From NCBI GenBank assembly GCA_022783865.1, contig JALFYY010000024.1, positions 55,229-119,228 on the forward strand: DNA of 64,000 bases, read 5' to 3'. Origin of the DNA: Bacteroidales bacterium. Its GTDB lineage: Bacteria > Bacteroidota > Bacteroidia > Bacteroidales > Paludibacteraceae. Shown in pieces: positions 35,910 through 45,766 of this stretch (positions within the stretch are counted from its first letter, which is position 1; every line of letters begins with the position of its first letter). The notes under the pieces are model-generated. The model did not search any database and was not told where the DNA came from. It saw only the letters and a list, made by a program, of their open reading frames with translations. The translations under genes were made by a program, and so were the position numbers.

Positions 35910-38900
35910 ATGCTATACATTCAGCACAACAATTTGAAACGGTTTCTGTACATATTGACCATCGTACTGAGCTGCACGATACTCCTCGTGGGCGCATTGT
36001 TTATGCTTGTCCGCAACAGCAAAATACAGACGGCTGCCGTTCAAGTGGTCGTACAGCAATTGTCGCGCGGATTGCAGGCTGACATCGAAATAGGCAAAGT
36101 GGAATACCGCCCCTTCAACCGGCTGCAGATAACCGGTATTCAACTCATGGACCGGCAAGGAGAGATATTGCTGGGGATAGATACTCTCAATGCCCGGTTC
36201 GACTTTTTCGGTTTCTTCAAGCAACGCATCAGTTTCCAGAAAGTGGAGTTGCTGCATGTCAACAGCAATATCTATGAATTGCCCGGCGGACAGATGAACT
36301 ACGGCTTCCTTCTGAATGCCTTCCAAAGCGACAATGCTGCTACATTCAACTCAACGGTCGAGGTAAACGATATCCGGCTTAGCGATACACGTTTGCGCTA
36401 CAATGGCATTCTCATCACCGGTCTCAATGCTTCTCTGGCACTCAACCACCTGTCGCAAGACTCTCTCGATGCACAAATCAAGCAACTCTCTTTCCGGGAG
36501 CAGAGCGGTTTCACGCTGTCCAATATCGAAGCACATCTCATCGCCACACCCAAAGGTGCCTATATGCCCCGCCTGATGATAGCCTTGCCACATTCCGGTT
36601 TCGAGGCTTCGGTAGTTGAAATGGCGTTTCCTGATGACAAAACCGAACTCCTCTCACAAACCGGGATTGCCCTCCGGGTGAACCATGCCCGTATCACCCC
36701 GAGCGATTTGAGCGGCATTGTTCCCGCACTGAAAAATATGGACGGCATAGTGGACTTCTCATGCGACATATCAGGACGCCCCGACAGTTTGCTGCTGAAA
36801 GGTTTGGCATTGGACTACAAACAATATCAGATACTCCGTGGCAACATTACTTGTTTCGGATTGCCGGATATTGAAAAAGCTTATATCCATGCCAATCTGC
36901 AAGACTTGCGCATCGACCATGCTTTGCTTCAGGATGTATTGTCCGATTTGCACAATAAGCCCTTCCAACTATCACGCAACATCAGACAATTGGGCGTAAT
37001 GCACTACAAAGGCGATTTGGCTGGACGCATCGATAGTATGCAGTTGCACGGCATCTTCACCTCGAAACTGGGATCTATTACCACTATCGGACAACTCCAC
37101 GCATACGACTCTCTGCAGAACTGGTTCTTCAAAGGGCGTGTTTATACCAGGCGCTTTGCACTCGGACGGATATTGGGACAAGCAAAATTGGGCGATATTA
37201 CTTTCGATGCCACCATCGATGCCAAAATGGGAAAAGATATCATGCCGCAAGCCCGGCTCTATGCCAAAATATCCAAAATCGCATTCAACGGTTATACCTA
37301 TCGCAACATTCATATCGACGGCAATTATGCTGAAAACAAATACGAAGGAAAAGTCACTGTCAACGACCCTAACTTGTCCGCATCGTTCGATGGTTTGATC
37401 GACCTGACCAAACATCTGCCCGTCTTCAATGCGACATTGGGCATTCACCGTTTCCGTGCCGGTGATTTACACCTCACGGAACGCTACCCTGATTCCAATC
37501 TCCGCACACGCATCAGTATCAATGCAACCGGCAACCGTTTGGATAACATCAACGGCTATATCAATATCGATACACTGACATTTGTCAATGGTCAGAAAGA
37601 GTTTCGTATGGACGAGTTCCGTGTCATTGCACAAACGGGAGACAGCAAGAAAACCCAGTTTAAAATACAGTCCGACTACCTCACTGCCAACTTCTCCGGT
37701 GACTATACATATAGTACACTGCCTACTACCGTTATGCGTTTGGCAGCACAATATACCCCTCGTATGCTCTCTGCGGAACATCGCAAAGAACTACTTTCAT
37801 CCACACATCAGAACCAAATAGAATACTATCTCTATTTCCGTGATTTGGACTCGCTTTTCAATGCGCTGGACTTGCCGGTTCGTATTTCCGGCATATCCAT
37901 ACTGAAAGGGGCTGTCAACGAAAAAGAGAATACTTTTACCTGTCAGCTTCTCTCACCTGTAATCAACTATTCCAAATTCCGTGTGCGCGATCTGACGGTG
38001 AACTTGGATAACCTTGACGAACAAATCAACTTCTCGGCGTCGTTCCTCAACAAAGCCAACAAAACCACTGCCGGACAAATGTTGGGCGATTTGGCTTTCC
38101 GTATCAACACTACTGCCCGCCGTGACTCATTGTTGCTCAATTTCAACTTCACCAACAAAGACAGCGTCCACAATGCCGGCTCGTTGCGAACTTGCGTGCA
38201 TTTCTCCCAATATGCCTCTGAGCCGCTCATCGAAGCACATATTTCCCCTACCGAAATTCTGTTGGCGGATACCACATGGAGAATCAATGAATCCAGCATC
38301 GTGTATTCGGTTGCCGATACTACCCTGCAGGTCAACAATTTCCGCTTTGGCAGTGCTACACAATATGTCTATGCCGACGGATTGGCAAGTAAAAAAGAGA
38401 CCGACTCTATCAATCTCGACCTCAAAGGCATTTCCTTGGACTACATTCTCGCTTTCACCGATGCCAAAGAGGTTATCTCTTTCGGTGGCGACCTGACAGG
38501 CTGGGGAACCGTCTATAGTCTGTTCAACGAACCGAAGTTCGAAGCCGACCTCTCAATGACCAATGCCACCATCAACGGTTCGCCTGTCGGTGATGCTACT
38601 GCCGTTGCCCGTTGGAACAGAGAAGCCAAAACCGTCGATATTCTGGGGAATATAGTGGAAAACAGCGATACGGTTGCCAATGTAACAGGTGTTGTAACAC
38701 CGCGTCAGAAACGTTGGGACTTGTTCATTGCTGCCGACTCAGTCAACTTGGGCTTTATCAACCGATGGACCGAGGGGATATTGGAAGACGTATCCGGACG
38801 GGGATTCGGCGATGTACATGTATATGGCATTGAGAAGAAAACCAAAGTAGAAGGCAAGGCATTGGCACAAAACGGCGGTGTGGGAGTAAGCTACTTAGGC

Positions 38901-40382
38901 ACCAAATACTTCTTCACCGACACCGTCTATATGGATTCCGACAAGATTCGTTTCGAACATATTCAGTGCCGCGACCAAGAAGGCAATCCTCTGTTGCTCG
39001 ATGGTGTACTCAATCACAACGGATACTTCAAGGATTTCCGTTTCGACTTCCGGATACAATGCCAACATGCCATGGTACTCAACTTGCAGCAAACAGGGCA
39101 AGATATGTTCTATGGCAAAGTATATGCTACCGGTGACGCCTCTATCCGTGGCAACGAATTGGAAACAAAGATCAGTGCCAATGCACGAACCGACCGGAAT
39201 ACCGACTTCTATCTCTCTATTGCGACCGCTTCTTCTGTAGCAGAAAACAACTTCATCACTTTTGTTAATCACGAACAACCTGCACAGAAAGACGACGATG
39301 ACGATCTATTGCCTCTTGTCACCAAGCGCGAGAATCACCTTGTGCTTGACCTGCAGATAGAAGCCACTCCCGATGCCAACGTAACCATTATCATTGACCC
39401 TCGTACCGGTGACCGGCTCCGTGCACAAGGCTCCGGCAATCTGAAACTGACATACGATGTACTTACCGAAGATATCAAACTCTTGGGCACATACGCATTG
39501 GAGAGTGGTCTGTTCAACTTTACCTTCCAGAACGTAATCCGCAAAGATTTCACCATTCGCCCCGACAGCCGTGTCATCTGGTCGGGGGCACCCGAGAACC
39601 CGCAGATTGACGCTTCGGCATATTACGCTACCACGGCTTCGCTCCGCGATTTGTTCGGTACTGACTATCAGCAACTCAACACCAACCGCACTTCCGTACC
39701 CGTCAATTGTATTCTGTATCTCAAAGACGAACTGATGAACCCGACTATCTCTTTCGGACTGGAACTGCCGCAATCCGATGAGAGTGTGGCAAGTCAGGTG
39801 CGCTCTGTCATCTCCACTGACGAAATGATGATGCGCCAAATACTCTATCTGCTTGTATTCAACCGGTTCTACACACCCGAATACTTGCAGAATACCACCA
39901 ATACCACCGGTCTGAACGAGACCTACTCACTGATTTCATCCACCGTTACCGGACAAATCAACAATTGGTTGAGCCGCCTCACCAACGACTTTACCGTGGG
40001 CTTCAACGTTCGCTCCGAAGGTGTAGGAGCCGATGCCATGCAGGAATACGAAACGCAGTTCCAGTTCCAACCCAACAACCGTATTCTTATCAACGGCAAC
40101 TTCGGTTACCGCTACAACGATATATCCAACCAACCGCTGTTCGGTAACCTCGATGTGGAGTATCTGCTCAGTTCCAACGGTCATTGGCGCGCAAAAGCCT
40201 ATACCCATACGGTTGACAAATATTCGATTCGTGAGGCACAGACCGTACAAGGCTTGGGCTTTATGTTCAAATACGACTTCGGCAATGTTGATAAGAAAAA
40301 GAAGCAAAAAAAGGATAAAACCGCAACCCGGCTGCCGACCGATTCTGTGGCAATACCTCTTGATTCACTTAAAACCGAATAA
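35910..40382 (+). CDS. tamB: TamB-like translocation and assembly module protein (DUF490)
   Basis: About 1490 residues from ATG 35910, chosen because the track start (35886) lies inside the promoter. One N-terminal transmembrane helix (FLYILTIVLSCTILLVGALFML) is followed by a very long beta-rich periplasmic region (AsmA/TamB type), ending in the conserved C-terminal domain with FQNVIRKDFTIRPDSRVIW, NPTISFGLELPQSDESV and the barrel-like FQFQPNNRILINGNFGYRY. TamB proteins span the periplasm and act in outer-membrane protein assembly or phospholipid transport. A Lys-rich segment precedes the C-terminus. First gene of an apparent operon, 3 bp before yifB. No TamA partner is seen. Confidence 0.9.
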   Translation: MLYIQHNNLKRFLYILTIVLSCTILLVGALFMLVRNSKIQTAAVQVVVQQLSRGLQADIEIGKVEYRPFNRLQITGIQLMDRQGEILLGIDTLNARFDFFGFFKQRISFQKVELLHVNSNIYELPGGQMNYGFLLNAFQSDNAATFNSTVEVNDIRLSDTRLRYNGILITGLNASLALNHLSQDSLDAQIKQLSFREQSGFTLSNIEAHLIATPKGAYMPRLMIALPHSGFEASVVEMAFPDDKTELLSQTGIALRVNHARITPSDLSGIVPALKNMDGIVDFSCDISGRPDSLLLKGLALDYKQYQILRGNITCFGLPDIEKAYIHANLQDLRIDHALLQDVLSDLHNKPFQLSRNIRQLGVMHYKGDLAGRIDSMQLHGIFTSKLGSITTIGQLHAYDSLQNWFFKGRVYTRRFALGRILGQAKLGDITFDATIDAKMGKDIMPQARLYAKISKIAFNGYTYRNIHIDGNYAENKYEGKVTVNDPNLSASFDGLIDLTKHLPVFNATLGIHRFRAGDLHLTERYPDSNLRTRISINATGNRLDNINGYINIDTLTFVNGQKEFRMDEFRVIAQTGDSKKTQFKIQSDYLTANFSGDYTYSTLPTTVMRLAAQYTPRMLSAEHRKELLSSTHQNQIEYYLYFRDLDSLFNALDLPVRISGISILKGAVNEKENTFTCQLLSPVINYSKFRVRDLTVNLDNLDEQINFSASFLNKANKTTAGQMLGDLAFRINTTARRDSLLLNFNFTNKDSVHNAGSLRTCVHFSQYASEPLIEAHISPTEILLADTTWRINESSIVYSVADTTLQVNNFRFGSATQYVYADGLASKKETDSINLDLKGISLDYILAFTDAKEVISFGGDLTGWGTVYSLFNEPKFEADLSMTNATINGSPVGDATAVARWNREAKTVDILGNIVENSDTVANVTGVVTPRQKRWDLFIAADSVNLGFINRWTEGILEDVSGRGFGDVHVYGIEKKTKVEGKALAQNGGVGVSYLGTKYFFTDTVYMDSDKIRFEHIQCRDQEGNPLLLDGVLNHNGYFKDFRFDFRIQCQHAMVLNLQQTGQDMFYGKVYATGDASIRGNELETKISANARTDRNTDFYLSIATASSVAENNFITFVNHEQPAQKDDDDDLLPLVTKRENHLVLDLQIEATPDANVTIIIDPRTGDRLRAQGSGNLKLTYDVLTEDIKLLGTYALESGLFNFTFQNVIRKDFTIRPDSRVIWSGAPENPQIDASAYYATTASLRDLFGTDYQQLNTNRTSVPVNCILYLKDELMNPTISFGLELPQSDESVASQVRSVISTDEMMMRQILYLLVFNRFYTPEYLQNTTNTTGLNETYSLISSTVTGQINNWLSRLTNDFTVGFNVRSEGVGADAMQEYETQFQFQPNNRILINGNFGYRYNDISNQPLFGNLDVEYLLSSNGHWRAKAYTHTVDKYSIREAQTVQGLGFMFKYDFGNVDKKKKQKKDKTATRLPTDSVAIPLDSLKTE

Positions 40383-40385
40383 CTT

Positions 40386-41924
40386 ATGCTCATCAAGACT
40401 TATGGTGCTGCCGTACAAGGTATCAACGCCGTTGTAATAACCATCGAAGTACACCTCACACAAGGCTATCATTTCTGCCTTGTGGGGCTGCCGGACAATG
40501 CTGTTCGCGAAAGCAACGAGCGTATCCGTTCCGCTCTCACGGTAAACGGATATCACATACCCCATAAGCAAGTCACTATCAATATGGCGCCTGCCGATAT
40601 CAAGAAAGAGGGGGCTGCCTACGACCTGCCTTTGGCGATTGGCATGTTGGCTGCCGACGAGCAGATTGCCTGTGCCGACCTCTCGAAATACCTCATTATG
40701 GGAGAACTCTCGTTAGACGGCACACTGCAAGCCATTCGGGGTGCACTCCCTATGGCACTGCAAGCCCGGGAAGCTGGTTTCCAAGGCATCATTCTGCCCG
40801 AAGCCAATGCCAGGGAAGCCGCTGTGGTGGAAGGATTGCAGGTGTATGGTATGAACAACATTCTGGAAGTGGTGCGTTTCCTGAACGGCACGGAAGTCCG
40901 CGAACCGCTTCATTTGGATATGCAGACGGTGTTCAACCGCCCTTCCGAACTGACAGAGGTTGATTTTGCCGATGTACGTGGACAAGAGAATGTGAAACGC
41001 GCTTTGGAAGTAGCAGCCGCAGGCGGGCACAACTTGTTGATGATTGGTCCTCCCGGCGCAGGTAAAAGTATGATGGCAAAGCGCCTGCCGGGTATTTTGC
41101 CACCCCTCACCTTGGAAGAGGCGTTAGAAACCACCAAGATACATTCTGTGGCAGGTACTATCGACAAAGGCGTGTCACTCATTACCCGTCGTCCGTTCCG
41201 CAGTCCGCACCATACGGTGAGCGATGTAGCATTGGTGGGAGGAGGCGTCAATCCTATGCCGGGCGAGATATCCTTGGCACACAACGGCGTACTCTTCTTG
41301 GACGAACTGCCCGAATACAAACGCAGTGTGCTCGAAGTAATGCGTCAGCCCCTCGAAGACAGGAAGATATGTATCTCCCGTGCCAAGATGAGTGTGGAGT
41401 ATCCTGCCGGATTTATGCTCGTAGCGGCAATGAATCCTTGTCCTTGCGGACATTACAACGACCCCACGCACGCCTGCACCTGTGGTCCGGGCATGGTGCA
41501 TAAATACCTGAGCCGCATCTCCGGTCCGTTGCTCGACCGCATTGATATACAGGTAGAAATCATCCCCGTACCCTTCGACAAACTGTCCAACACACAGGAA
41601 GCGGAACGTTCTTCTGCCATTCGTGAACGCGTAGTGCGTGCCCGGCAAATACAAGCGGAACGCTTCAAAGACGTTCCCGGCATTCATTGCAATGCCCAAA
41701 TGACGAGCAAGATGATGCGGCGTTATTGTGCCGTTGACGAAGCCGGCAACCGCCTCTTGAGCTACGCCATCGACAAACTCGGTCTTTCCGCCCGTGCCTA
41801 CGACCGTATCCTGAAAGTAGCACGCACCATTGCCGACCTCGAAGGTGCTCCCGATATCACCGTCAAGCACCTCTCCGAAGCCATCGGCTACCGCAATCTC
41901 GACCGTTCAGGCTGGGCAGGATAA
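40386..41924 (+). CDS. YifB/ComM family Mg-chelatase-like AAA+ ATPase
   Basis: A 512-residue cytoplasmic ATPase. The N-terminal ChlI-like domain (VVITIEVHLTQGYHFCLVGL, APADIKKEGAAYDLPLAIGM) is followed by the AAA+ core with Walker A IGPPGAGKSMMAKRLPG and Walker B GVLFLDELPEYKRSVLE. A Cys-rich insert NPCPCGHYNDPTHACTCGPG suggests a zinc site. ComM homologues promote branch migration during natural transformation; the role in Bacteroidetes is not settled. It follows tamB by 3 bp and precedes uvrB by 18 bp. Confidence 0.94.
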   Translation: MLIKTYGAAVQGINAVVITIEVHLTQGYHFCLVGLPDNAVRESNERIRSALTVNGYHIPHKQVTINMAPADIKKEGAAYDLPLAIGMLAADEQIACADLSKYLIMGELSLDGTLQAIRGALPMALQAREAGFQGIILPEANAREAAVVEGLQVYGMNNILEVVRFLNGTEVREPLHLDMQTVFNRPSELTEVDFADVRGQENVKRALEVAAAGGHNLLMIGPPGAGKSMMAKRLPGILPPLTLEEALETTKIHSVAGTIDKGVSLITRRPFRSPHHTVSDVALVGGGVNPMPGEISLAHNGVLFLDELPEYKRSVLEVMRQPLEDRKICISRAKMSVEYPAGFMLVAAMNPCPCGHYNDPTHACTCGPGMVHKYLSRISGPLLDRIDIQVEIIPVPFDKLSNTQEAERSSAIRERVVRARQIQAERFKDVPGIHCNAQMTSKMMRRYCAVDEAGNRLLSYAIDKLGLSARAYDRILKVARTIADLEGAPDITVKHLSEAIGYRNLDRSGWAG

Positions 41925-41942
41925 CACACAGCAACACTACCG

Positions 41943-43958
41943 ATGGTCAATCAGTTCCACATATCGTCCCCTTACAAGCCGACAGGCGACCAGCCGGAAG
42001 CTATCCGCCAATTGGTGGATGGTGTCCGTCAGGGCTTGCCGGCACAAGTGCTGCTCGGTGTGACGGGCTCAGGCAAGACGTTCACCGTTGCCAACGTAAT
42101 AGAGCAGATCGGACGTCCAACCCTTATACTCTCGCACAACAAGACCCTGGCGGCGCAGCTCTATACCGAGATGAAGTCGTTCTTTCCCGACAATGCGGTA
42201 GAGTACTTTGTCTCTTACTACGACTACTATCAGCCCGAAGCGTACATTCCTTCCACCGACACCTATATAGAAAAAGACCTCTCTATCAATCAGGAGATCG
42301 ACAAACTCCGCTTGCGTGCCACAGCCGCATTGCTTTCGGGGCGCAAAGATGTGATTGTCGTATCATCGGTGAGTTGTCTCTATGGTATCGGCAGTCCGCA
42401 GAACTTCACCGACAACGTGATGCACATCGAGACGGGCAAAACCTTGGTGCGCGATAATTTCCTGCTGCAATTGGTCGGAGCGCAATATGTGCGCAACGAG
42501 CTGGAACTCAACCGTGGCAATTTCCGTGTGAAAGGCGATACAGTCGATGTCTTCCTCGCCTATGCCGACTATGTGGTGCGCATCGTCTTCTGGGGTAACG
42601 AGGTGGACGAAATCTATACCTACGAACCGATTACTAACGAGGTACTCGACCGCTTCGAGGAGTTCAACATCTATCCTGCCACCATCTTCAATACCACCAA
42701 AGAGAGCATCGAACGCGCCATCAAGGAAATACAAGTGGACTTGGAGAAGCAGGTGGCATATTTCCAAAACACGGGGCGTCCCTTGGAGGCAAAGCGGATC
42801 GATGAACGTGTGCGCTACGACATAGAGATGATACGCGAACTGGGCTACTGCTCCGGCGTGGAAAACTACTCCCGCTATTTCGACGGGCGCGCACCCGGCA
42901 CACCGCCCTATTGTTTGCTCGATTATTTTCCGAAGGACCTCCTGCTCGTCATCGATGAGAGCCATGTCACCGTTCCGCAGATTCACGCCATGTACGGCGG
43001 CGATGCAGCCCGCAAAACCAACTTGGTGGAATACGGTTTCCGTTTGCCGGCGGCACGCGATAACCGTCCGCTCAAATTCGAGGAGTTCGAAGCCAAGACG
43101 CCGCAAACCATCTACGTCAGTGCCACGCCGGCGGAATACGAACTCCGCAAGTCGGGCGGTGTCTGTATCGACCAGTTGATTCGCCCTACGGGATTGCTGG
43201 ACCCCGAAATCGATGTACGTCCGTCGCTCCATCAGGTTGACGACTTGATGGAAGAAATAGCCGTTCGGGTAGAGCACGACGAGCGGGTATTGATAACGAC
43301 GCTCACCAAGCGGATGGCGGAAGAGTTGGACGATTATCTCAGGCAAGCCGGTATCCGTTGCGCCTACATCCATTCCGATGTCGATACGCTCGACAGGGTG
43401 CAGATTATGGAGGACCTGCGCAAAGGATTGTACGATGTGTTGGTGGGCGTCAATCTGTTGCGTGAGGGACTTGACTTGCCCGAAGTGAGTCTGGTGGTCA
43501 TTCTGGACGCCGACAAAGAAGGTTTCTTGCGCGACCATCGCAGTCTGACGCAGACGGCGGGACGGGCGGCACGCCACGTGAACGGCAAAGTCATCATGTA
43601 TGCCGACAAGATCACGCAAAGCATGCAACTCACCATCGACGAGACCAACCGTCGTCGCGCCAAGCAGATTGCCTACAACGAGGCGCACGGCATCACGCCG
43701 CAAGCCATCCGCAAGTCGCTCGACAATCCGTTGGCGGGATTGATGCAGCAACCCGAAAAGGAATACACTGTCACGAAGATTTATGATGCCGTATTGGAGC
43801 CTGTAATCGGCAATATGACCGACAAGCAGTTGAAGAAGGCTATCGAGAAGACGCGCAAAGACATGTTGCAGGCGGCGAAAGACCTCGACTTCATGGAAGC
43901 CGCCCGTCTGCGCGACGAGATGCTGCACATGCAGGACGTCTTGGACAAACGGCAATAA
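41943..43958 (+). CDS. uvrB: Excinuclease ABC subunit B
   Basis: A 671-residue damage-verification subunit of nucleotide excision repair. Walker A is GVTGSGKTFTVANVIEQ; the beta-hairpin that grips DNA is YYDYYQPEAYIPSTDTYIEK; helicase motifs include LLVIDESHVTVPQ and VGVNLLREGLDLPEVSLV; the C-terminal UVR motif that contacts UvrA and UvrC is DFMEAARLRDEMLHMQ. Length is normal. Third gene of the tamB-yifB-uvrB unit. Confidence 0.98.
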   Translation: MVNQFHISSPYKPTGDQPEAIRQLVDGVRQGLPAQVLLGVTGSGKTFTVANVIEQIGRPTLILSHNKTLAAQLYTEMKSFFPDNAVEYFVSYYDYYQPEAYIPSTDTYIEKDLSINQEIDKLRLRATAALLSGRKDVIVVSSVSCLYGIGSPQNFTDNVMHIETGKTLVRDNFLLQLVGAQYVRNELELNRGNFRVKGDTVDVFLAYADYVVRIVFWGNEVDEIYTYEPITNEVLDRFEEFNIYPATIFNTTKESIERAIKEIQVDLEKQVAYFQNTGRPLEAKRIDERVRYDIEMIRELGYCSGVENYSRYFDGRAPGTPPYCLLDYFPKDLLLVIDESHVTVPQIHAMYGGDAARKTNLVEYGFRLPAARDNRPLKFEEFEAKTPQTIYVSATPAEYELRKSGGVCIDQLIRPTGLLDPEIDVRPSLHQVDDLMEEIAVRVEHDERVLITTLTKRMAEELDDYLRQAGIRCAYIHSDVDTLDRVQIMEDLRKGLYDVLVGVNLLREGLDLPEVSLVVILDADKEGFLRDHRSLTQTAGRAARHVNGKVIMYADKITQSMQLTIDETNRRRAKQIAYNEAHGITPQAIRKSLDNPLAGLMQQPEKEYTVTKIYDAVLEPVIGNMTDKQLKKAIEKTRKDMLQAAKDLDFMEAARLRDEMLHMQDVLDKRQ

Positions 43959-44018
43959 AGCCTGCCTTGCAGCAAGCCGCCGGATTGCGTTTTCCAAGCC
44001 GTCGACTCATATGTTTTC

Positions 44019-44051
44019 CTTTAAGGATACTTTAGGGATACCTTAGGGATA
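44019..44051 (-). repeat. 11-bp array, TATCCCTAAAG family, three units
   Basis: CTTTAAGGATA, CTTTAGGGATA, CCTTAGGGATA on the plus strand, i.e. the inverted orientation of the 4.4 and 23.4 kb arrays. It lies 60 bp past the uvrB stop. Confidence 0.8.
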
Positions 44052-44196
44052 GCGAACCGGTATTTTTCCGGAACAGACGGAAAAACCTCCCGTACATTGC
44101 ACAAAAGTTTTCCGTTCCGGTATTTTTGGCTCATCGTTACTGCCGGCACAGCAGAAGAATAATCCGGCGGATGTTCGCCGTATAAGAAATTCTTTG

Positions 44197-44204
44197 TATC
44201 TTTG
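44197..44204 (+). promoter_or_regulatory. -7 element of the response regulator promoter
   Basis: TATCTTTG fits the -7 box; the -33 box is poor (TTCG at 19 nt). The predicted transcription start near 44211 excludes the GTG at 44207 as start codon. Confidence 0.4.
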
Positions 44205-44245
44205 CAGTGGGATATAATAAGTTCCGGACAAAAGCACAAAAGATT

Positions 44246-45397
44246 ATGGCAAAGATACTTGTAATCGACGACGAGCGCAGCATACGCAGTACGCTCAAAG
44301 ACATATTGGAATTCGAAGGCTATGCAGTAGAGACGGCAGAGAACGGCAAACAGGGCTTGGAAAAAGCCGTTGCGGGCTCGTACGACCTTATCTATTCCGA
44401 CATCAAGATGCCCGAGATGGATGGCATTGAACTACTGACGCAGCTCCACGAGAACGAAATAGAGACTCCCATTGTGATGATTTCGGGACACGGGAACATC
44501 GAAACGGCGGTAACCTGCATCCGGCAAGGGGCTTTCGATTTCATAGAGAAGCCCATCGAACTCAACCGCCTGCTCATCACCACCAAGAACGCTCTCGACA
44601 AAAAGAACTTGGTACAGGAAACCAAAGTGCTCAAGAAGAAAGTATCGGGTAAGTACCAAATGATAGGCGAGAGCGAATCGGTATGCCGTCTGCGTGATAT
44701 GATTGCGCGAGTTGCGCCCACCGATGCCCGCGTGATGATTACCGGCGAGAACGGTACGGGAAAGGAAGTGGTTGCCCGCCTGATACATGCCCAAAGCCAG
44801 AGAGCCGCTTTCCCGTTGGTGGAAGTCAACTGTGCGGCTATCCCGTCCGAACTGATTGAAAGCGAATTGTTCGGTCATGAGAAAGGCGCCTTCACCTCTG
44901 CCATCAAGCAGCGTATCGGCAAGTTCGAGCAAGCCGATGGCGGAACATTGTTCTTGGACGAGATAGGCGATATGAGCCTTTCGGCACAGACCAAAGTGCT
45001 CCGTGCCTTGCAGGAGAACGAGATATGCCGTGTGGGATCGGATAAATCGATACACGTCAACGTGCGCATATTGGCGGCTACCAATAAGGACCTGAAGAAA
45101 GAGATAGCGGAAGGGCGTTTCCGTGAGGACTTGTTCCACCGCCTGAACGTCATTCCTATCCATGTACCGACCTTGGACGAACGGAAGGAAGATATACCGT
45201 TGCTCGTCAACTACTTCACCGAACAGATATGTGCCGAGCAGGGATGGGCGGTCAAGACCTTTGCACAAGCGGCTATTGAGCAACTGCAGCAACGCTCATG
45301 GACGGGCAATATCCGTGAACTGCGCAACGTAGTGGAACGCCTTATCATCCTCTCCTCGAACCCGATCGAAGCCGCCGACGTAGAAGCCTTTGCCTGA
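44246..45397 (+). CDS. NtrC-like response regulator lacking the DNA-binding domain
   Basis: 383 residues from MAKILVIDDERS; the GTG at 44207 lies at the promoter. The receiver domain (residues 1-120) has the acidic pocket DDE, the phospho-acceptor in YSDIKMPEMDG and the Lys in FIEKP. The AAA+ sigma-54 activator domain has Walker A TGENGTGKEVVARLIH, Walker B GGTLFLDEIGDMS and the arginine-finger region FREDLFHRLNVIPI. The sigma-54-contacting loop reads GAFTSA rather than GAFTGA. The protein ends just after the ATPase domain (NPIEAADVEAFA), so the Fis-type helix-turn-helix is absent. It may act from solution; the NtrY-like kinase at 51.4 kb is a candidate partner. Confidence 0.88.
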   Translation: MAKILVIDDERSIRSTLKDILEFEGYAVETAENGKQGLEKAVAGSYDLIYSDIKMPEMDGIELLTQLHENEIETPIVMISGHGNIETAVTCIRQGAFDFIEKPIELNRLLITTKNALDKKNLVQETKVLKKKVSGKYQMIGESESVCRLRDMIARVAPTDARVMITGENGTGKEVVARLIHAQSQRAAFPLVEVNCAAIPSELIESELFGHEKGAFTSAIKQRIGKFEQADGGTLFLDEIGDMSLSAQTKVLRALQENEICRVGSDKSIHVNVRILAATNKDLKKEIAEGRFREDLFHRLNVIPIHVPTLDERKEDIPLLVNYFTEQICAEQGWAVKTFAQAAIEQLQQRSWTGNIRELRNVVERLIILSSNPIEAADVEAFA

Positions 45398-45766
45398 TAC
45401 CGTTTGACAACCGGACCGGGCATAGCCCTATTTTACAATTTGAAAATGAATTTTGTACATACTTATTATATGTACATACTGATTCATCAATAACATGCAT
45501 TTCTCATAGATAACAAAATGCAAGTCCGTCTGTATATAATGCATGATCTAACGCCACACGTTCGCACTCTTTCCGATACATATTTTTATAAAGGCGCGTT
45601 TATTGGTGCTTGTTTTGGCACTTTGAAACTTGGAACTTTCTTTTTACATCCAAAACAAGATAGCAATAGACACCTGCGTGGTATGATTATGCCTTGCTGT
45701 GCTTTGCATAATTACCCACGCACTGCAAGTCGCACAGGCGAATTTCAATGACTAGTAGTCTCGTAG
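45398..45766. other. Degenerate AT-rich region upstream of a gene fossil
   Basis: No recognisable gene. It contains a perfect 8-bp inverted repeat TGTACATA...TATGTACA near 45453-45475 and a plus-strand ORF (45518-45751) without family resemblance. It precedes the fossil C-terminus at 45767 and may be decayed sequence of that gene. Confidence 0.45.

Noticed and set aside
42363-43997. 544-residue minus-strand ORF
   Set aside because: Shadow of uvrB.
45518-45751. 77-residue plus-strand ORF before the fossil
   Set aside because: No recognisable family, no promoter, out of frame with the fossil; left as degenerate sequence.
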